Source: Sphingomonas sp. 67-36 (GTDB lineage: Bacteria; Pseudomonadota; Alphaproteobacteria; Sphingomonadales; Sphingomonadaceae). From it: 64,000 nt of DNA. The notes below the pieces were generated by a model that searched no databases, was not told the origin of the DNA, and saw nothing but the letters and a program-made list of their open reading frames with translations. Each line of letters opens with the position of its first letter. Position 1 is the stretch's first letter. The stretch is from the NCBI GenBank assembly GCA_001897375.1, contig MKSU01000018.1:1-64000 (forward strand), written 5' to 3'. Below, piece by piece: positions 60,910 to 64,000 of this stretch. The position numbers and the translations under genes were made by a program.

Positions 60910-61116
60910 TTATTGTGCGTTGACCACTTTGCTGCTGACGTTGTTCCACATGCCGGTGGTCACCGAGGCGAGATTCGTCAGGCTGGAGATCATGGCGATC
61001 ACGATGAGCGCGACGATCAGGCCGTATTCGATCGCCGTCGCGCCGCGCCGGTCACGGAAAAGGCGCGCGCAGAAGGCGCAAAAACCGGTCGTCCGGGATG
61101 GCCGCGATCGTAACAT
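60910..61116 (-). CDS. Flp-family pilin, second distal copy
   Basis: 68 residues with FRDRRGATAIEYGLIVALIV (G|ATAIEYG) and the hydrophobic helix. The leader before the glycine is long (about 25 residues) and cysteine-containing (GFCAFCARLF), unlike the other two pilins. No ribosome site is visible before ATG 61116. It probably has its own transcript; 135 bases separate it from the next pilin gene. Confidence 0.82.
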   Translation of the reverse strand: MLRSRPSRTTGFCAFCARLFRDRRGATAIEYGLIVALIVIAMISSLTNLASVTTGMWNNVSSKVVNAQ

Positions 61117-61164
61117 GGGCTAAGAATGACACGGCAGACTTAACGAAATGTCGACGCGATCGCC

Positions 61165-61560
61165 GTGACCGAACTTTTCCCCGTGGTGGCCGCCGCGTTG
61201 ATCGACGAGGCTGGCCATATCCTCATGCAGCGCCGCCCGGAAGGGAAGGCGCTGGCCGGGCTATGGGAGTTCCCCGGCGGCAAGGTCGAACGTAGCGAAT
61301 CGCCCGAGGAAGCACTGTGTCGCGAGCTGGGCGAGGAACTCGGCATCGTCGTCGCGCCCGGCGATCTTTCGCCCGTCACCTTCGCCAGTCAGCCGCTCGG
61401 CGACCGGCACATGATCCTGATGCTCTATCGCTGCCGGCGCTGGATCGGCGATCCGCAGGCGCTGGAGGCGGCCGAATTGCGATGGGGAGATGCCGAATCG
61501 CTCGCCGCGCTGCCGATGCCGGCGGCGGACGTGCCGCTGCTCGCCGCGTTGCGATCCTAG
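61165..61560 (+). CDS. mutT: Nudix hydrolase MutT (8-oxo-dGTPase)
   Basis: 131 residues from GTG 61165. The Nudix box GKVERSESPEEALCRELGEE is complete (GX5EX7REXXEEXGU pattern). LMQRRPEGKALAGLWEFPGG is typical of MutT. It removes oxidised dGTP. Convergent with the kinase gene, overlapping at the stop codons. Confidence 0.92.
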   Translation: MTELFPVVAAALIDEAGHILMQRRPEGKALAGLWEFPGGKVERSESPEEALCRELGEELGIVVAPGDLSPVTFASQPLGDRHMILMLYRCRRWIGDPQALEAAELRWGDAESLAALPMPAADVPLLAALRS

Positions 61561-62558
61561 GTGTCGAGGATACGCGGCGACAGCGGAAAGTGGAGCGTCG
61601 CGATCGTCTTCCCCTCGCGCCGCGCGACCGCGATGTCGCCGCCCAGTTGCGAGGCGAGCGCGGCGAGCAGCCGCTGGCCCATATGCGCGTCGTCCGGCGG
61701 GGCTGGCGTGAAGCCGATGCCGTCGTCGCTCACCGTGAGCTGCATCGCGTCCGGACGGAAGGGGTGCGGCCGCAATCGCACCGCGACATTGCCGGGCCGG
61801 TCGTCGGGGAAGGAATGTTTGGCGATATTGGTCAGCAGCTCGTTGGTGACGAGGCCGAGGATCACCGCCTGCGACAGCGGCACGGCGCAGGCGGAAAGCT
61901 CCAGATGCAGCGCGATCGGGCGCATGTTGAAGCGCGTCAGCAGCATGTCGTCGCAGAGGTTGGCGATAAAGGCGCTCAGTTCTACCCGCTCGCTCGTCGC
62001 CTCGTCGATCCGCAGGCGCTGATAGACCCGGCTCAGCACCACCATGCGCGATATCACCTGATCGAGCGTGGCGGCGGTTTCCGGGCTGGTCGATCGGCGG
62101 GCGGCCAGCGAGGCGGTGGAGACGAGCATCGCGAGGTCGTTCGCCAGCCGATGCGACAGTTCGCGCAGCAGCGCGGTCGCGCGTTCATGCCCGGCGCGGG
62201 CGAGCCGCAGCTCGGCGGCGAGCGAATCGTTCCGGCGTTTCCAGTGACTCGCCGCCCATGTGACGAGCAGCCCCAGCGCCAGCGTCGCGATCAGCGCCAG
62301 CGCGTCGTCGGGATCGGGCACCGCCAACCCTTCGCCGGGCAGCGCGATGGCGAGGGCGAGCGTGCCGAAGCCGACCCCCACCAGTCCGGGTCCGCGACCG
62401 CCCACCACCGCGACGACGACGAACGCCAGCGCCATGAAGATGAACAGCAGCCACGGCCGGTCCGGGGCGAAATGCACCGAGGCGACCGTCACCGCCACGA
62501 CCAGCAGGAACGCGCCGGCAGGCAGGACGAGCGAGCGATAGAGCGACGATGGAGACAC
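61557..62558 (-). CDS. Membrane histidine kinase, HisKA_2 type
   Basis: 333 residues from GTG 62558, which has AGGAGAA upstream; an ATG 21 bases earlier lacks one. Four membrane segments (about 10-100) resemble DUF4118-like sensors. The dimerisation helix ELSHRLANDLAMLVSTASLA contains the phospho-histidine, followed by VTNELLTNIAKHSFPDD (N box) and VSDDGIGF (G box). The HWE/HisKA_2 class often acts in the general stress response of alphaproteobacteria. No response regulator is adjacent. Confidence 0.85.
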   Translation of the reverse strand: MSPSSLYRSLVLPAGAFLLVVAVTVASVHFAPDRPWLLFIFMALAFVVVAVVGGRGPGLVGVGFGTLALAIALPGEGLAVPDPDDALALIATLALGLLVTWAASHWKRRNDSLAAELRLARAGHERATALLRELSHRLANDLAMLVSTASLAARRSTSPETAATLDQVISRMVVLSRVYQRLRIDEATSERVELSAFIANLCDDMLLTRFNMRPIALHLELSACAVPLSQAVILGLVTNELLTNIAKHSFPDDRPGNVAVRLRPHPFRPDAMQLTVSDDGIGFTPAPPDDAHMGQRLLAALASQLGGDIAVARREGKTIATLHFPLSPRILDT

Positions 62559-62768
62559 GGCGGCTTCTCCTGCCCGCATCCGCGCGGTGCCGATGCGGAC
62601 GCGGCTGATCGGCGGGAATGTGGGCGAGGTTGCTTACACCCGCCTTACTTCGGGAAAAGCAGATCGCCGGGTCAGCGTAATGTCCATGTAAGCGACGGGG
62701 AATAGAGGGGCGCCAACGGCTCCCTCTTTTCCGGGAACGAAGGTATCAACCGGCAGCGGACAGGGCGC

Positions 62769-64000
62769 GTGACCGACAATCTGGCTTCCTCGTCACCACT
62801 TCCACCCGCCCGAGCGATCGGCCGCGCTGCGCAGCTGCGCCTCGTCGCGCTGGCCGCCGCGGCGCTGGTGGCGGTGCTGCTGCTGATCGCCGGCGCGCGG
62901 GCGCTGTTCACGTCCCCGCCGCCGGCAACGCCGACACTGCCGACGGGCGCGTTCAGACCGACGCCGGAGCAACTGGCGCAGCTCACCATCGCGCCGGTGA
63001 CGAGCGGGGCGGATGCCCAGCTCGTGCGCGCGAGCGGTGCGATCGCGGTGGACGGGGATCGCAGCACGCCCGTCCTGCTGCCGTTCTCGGGGCAGGTGCT
63101 GGCGGTTTATGTTGAGCCGGGGCGGCGGGTGGTGAAGGGGCAGCCGTTGCTGCGCATCGCATCGCCCGAGATGGTCGATGCGCGCAACGCGCTAGCGACG
63201 GCGGCGGCGCAGCGCGCGACGGCGGCGGAGGCGCTGCGCGTCGCCACGGCCACCGCCGCCCGGCAGAAGGCGATCTATGAAACCGCCGGCGGCGCGCTGA
63301 AGGACTATACTCAGTCGCAGGCCGATCTGGTCGCGGCGCAATCGGCGCTGCGCACGGCCGAATCGGCGGAACGGGCGGCGCGCAACCATGTCGCGATCTT
63401 CGGCAGCAGCGGGGAAGGCGGGGGACCGGCGGGGCAGCCCGCCACCGTCTATCGCGCGCCGGTCGCCGGGCTGATCGCCGATCGCAACGTCGCGCCGGGC
63501 CAGTTCGTCACCGCGGGCGGCACCGCGCCGCTGCTGACGATCACCGATCCCTCGCGGGTATGGCTCGTCGCGCAACTGGCGGAGAGCGATGCCGCCGTCG
63601 TCCGCGTCGGCGACCAGGTGCGGGTGACGACGCCCGCGCTGCCCGGCCGCACCTTCGCCGCGCGAATCGACAATGTCGGCGCGGCGCTCGATCCGAACAG
63701 CCACCGCCTGCCGGTCCGCGCATCGATCGACAACCCGGACGGCGCGCTCAAGCCGCAGATGTTCGCCTCCTTCACCATCACCCGGCGAACCGGCGGCGGC
63801 GACGCCGTGATGGTGCCGGCGTCGGCGGTGATCCATGAGGGCGACAGCGCCCGCGTGTGGGTGGAGGGGCGCGACCGGCTGCTCTACGCCCGCCCCGTCA
63901 CCACCGGGCCGAGCGAAGGCGGCTTCACCCGCATCCTCGCCGGTCTCCGGCCCGGCGACCGGGTCGTCACCAGGGGCGCGCTGTTCGTCAACGAGGCGGG
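62769..64000 (+). CDS. RND efflux periplasmic adaptor, C-terminus cut by window edge
   Basis: An open frame of about 410 codons from GTG 62769 to the right edge. After a polar start comes one membrane segment (LRLVALAAAALVAVLLLIAG). Then come a biotinyl-like half (LPFSGQVLAVYVEPGRRVVK), a helical hairpin (about 145-215), the second lipoyl half (VYRAPVAGLIADRNVAPGQF) and beta-barrel sequence (PSRVWLVAQLAESDAAVVRV). This is the CusB/CzcB-type adaptor of heavy-metal RND pumps; the pump and outer-membrane genes would lie to the right. Confidence 0.88.
   Translation, partial: MTDNLASSSPLPPARAIGRAAQLRLVALAAAALVAVLLLIAGARALFTSPPPATPTLPTGAFRPTPEQLAQLTIAPVTSGADAQLVRASGAIAVDGDRSTPVLLPFSGQVLAVYVEPGRRVVKGQPLLRIASPEMVDARNALATAAAQRATAAEALRVATATAARQKAIYETAGGALKDYTQSQADLVAAQSALRTAESAERAARNHVAIFGSSGEGGGPAGQPATVYRAPVAGLIADRNVAPGQFVTAGGTAPLLTITDPSRVWLVAQLAESDAAVVRVGDQVRVTTPALPGRTFAARIDNVGAALDPNSHRLPVRASIDNPDGALKPQMFASFTITRRTGGGDAVMVPASAVIHEGDSARVWVEGRDRLLYARPVTTGPSEGGFTRILAGLRPGDRVVTRGALFVNEA

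Overview
The window is GC-rich alphaproteobacterial DNA, most likely from a sphingomonad. The evidence is the codon use, a complete Tad/Flp pilus locus in Caulobacter-type order, and a palindromic CTGAGCTTGTCGAAG repeat of the kind scattered through sphingomonad genomes. It has two parts: a temperate podovirus-like prophage (left edge to about 39.2 kb, its left end lying outside the window) and ordinary chromosome (about 39.2-64 kb).

Prophage. Everything from about 30.5 kb down to base 1 reads leftward. In transcription order it holds a Cro-like regulator and small early genes, a TOPRIM primase, a P-loop helicase/primase ATPase, a terminator, a 1 kb gene-free stretch with a CAGAACCG repeat array, terminase small and large subunits, portal, scaffold, major capsid protein, tail tubular proteins A and B, a gp13-like GNAT protein, three internal virion (ejection) proteins, a beta-helix tailspike, lysis genes (holin, endolysin, overlapping i-/o-spanins), a GhsA-like head-spike base and a spike protein cut by the edge. 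This is a T7-type virion plan, but no phage RNA or DNA polymerase is seen. Virion genes are mostly joined by ATGA/GTGA/TGATG stop-start overlaps.

Rightward from about 30.5 kb come a small XRE repressor without a peptidase domain, a coupled exported protein, an early accessory cassette and a tyrosine integrase. The cassette has overlapping small genes, several with zinc-ribbon cysteines, a PAPS-reductase-like PP-loop protein and a divergent ribbon-helix-helix regulator. The prophage ends at a tRNA-Gly(TCC). Five 17-bp GTAAGC-N5-GCTTAC-type sites lie at the repressor/Cro intergenic region and in front of the early cassette.

Chromosome. After the tRNA come a beta-helix lipoprotein, cpaA, and a leftward tad operon (flp, cpaB, cpaC, cpaD, cpaE, cpaF/tadA, tadB, tadC, tadD). 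A rightward operon follows with three TadE/G-like pseudopilins translationally coupled to an M23 peptidase. Then come tRNA-Tyr, an M28-type peptidase, RlmB, a 2Fe-2S ferredoxin, an AlkA-like glycosylase, a DUF2147 protein, MntH, a protein phosphatase, two more Flp pilins, MutT, a HisKA_2-type histidine kinase and the start of an RND efflux adaptor. All family assignments are by eye from motifs; no database search was run.
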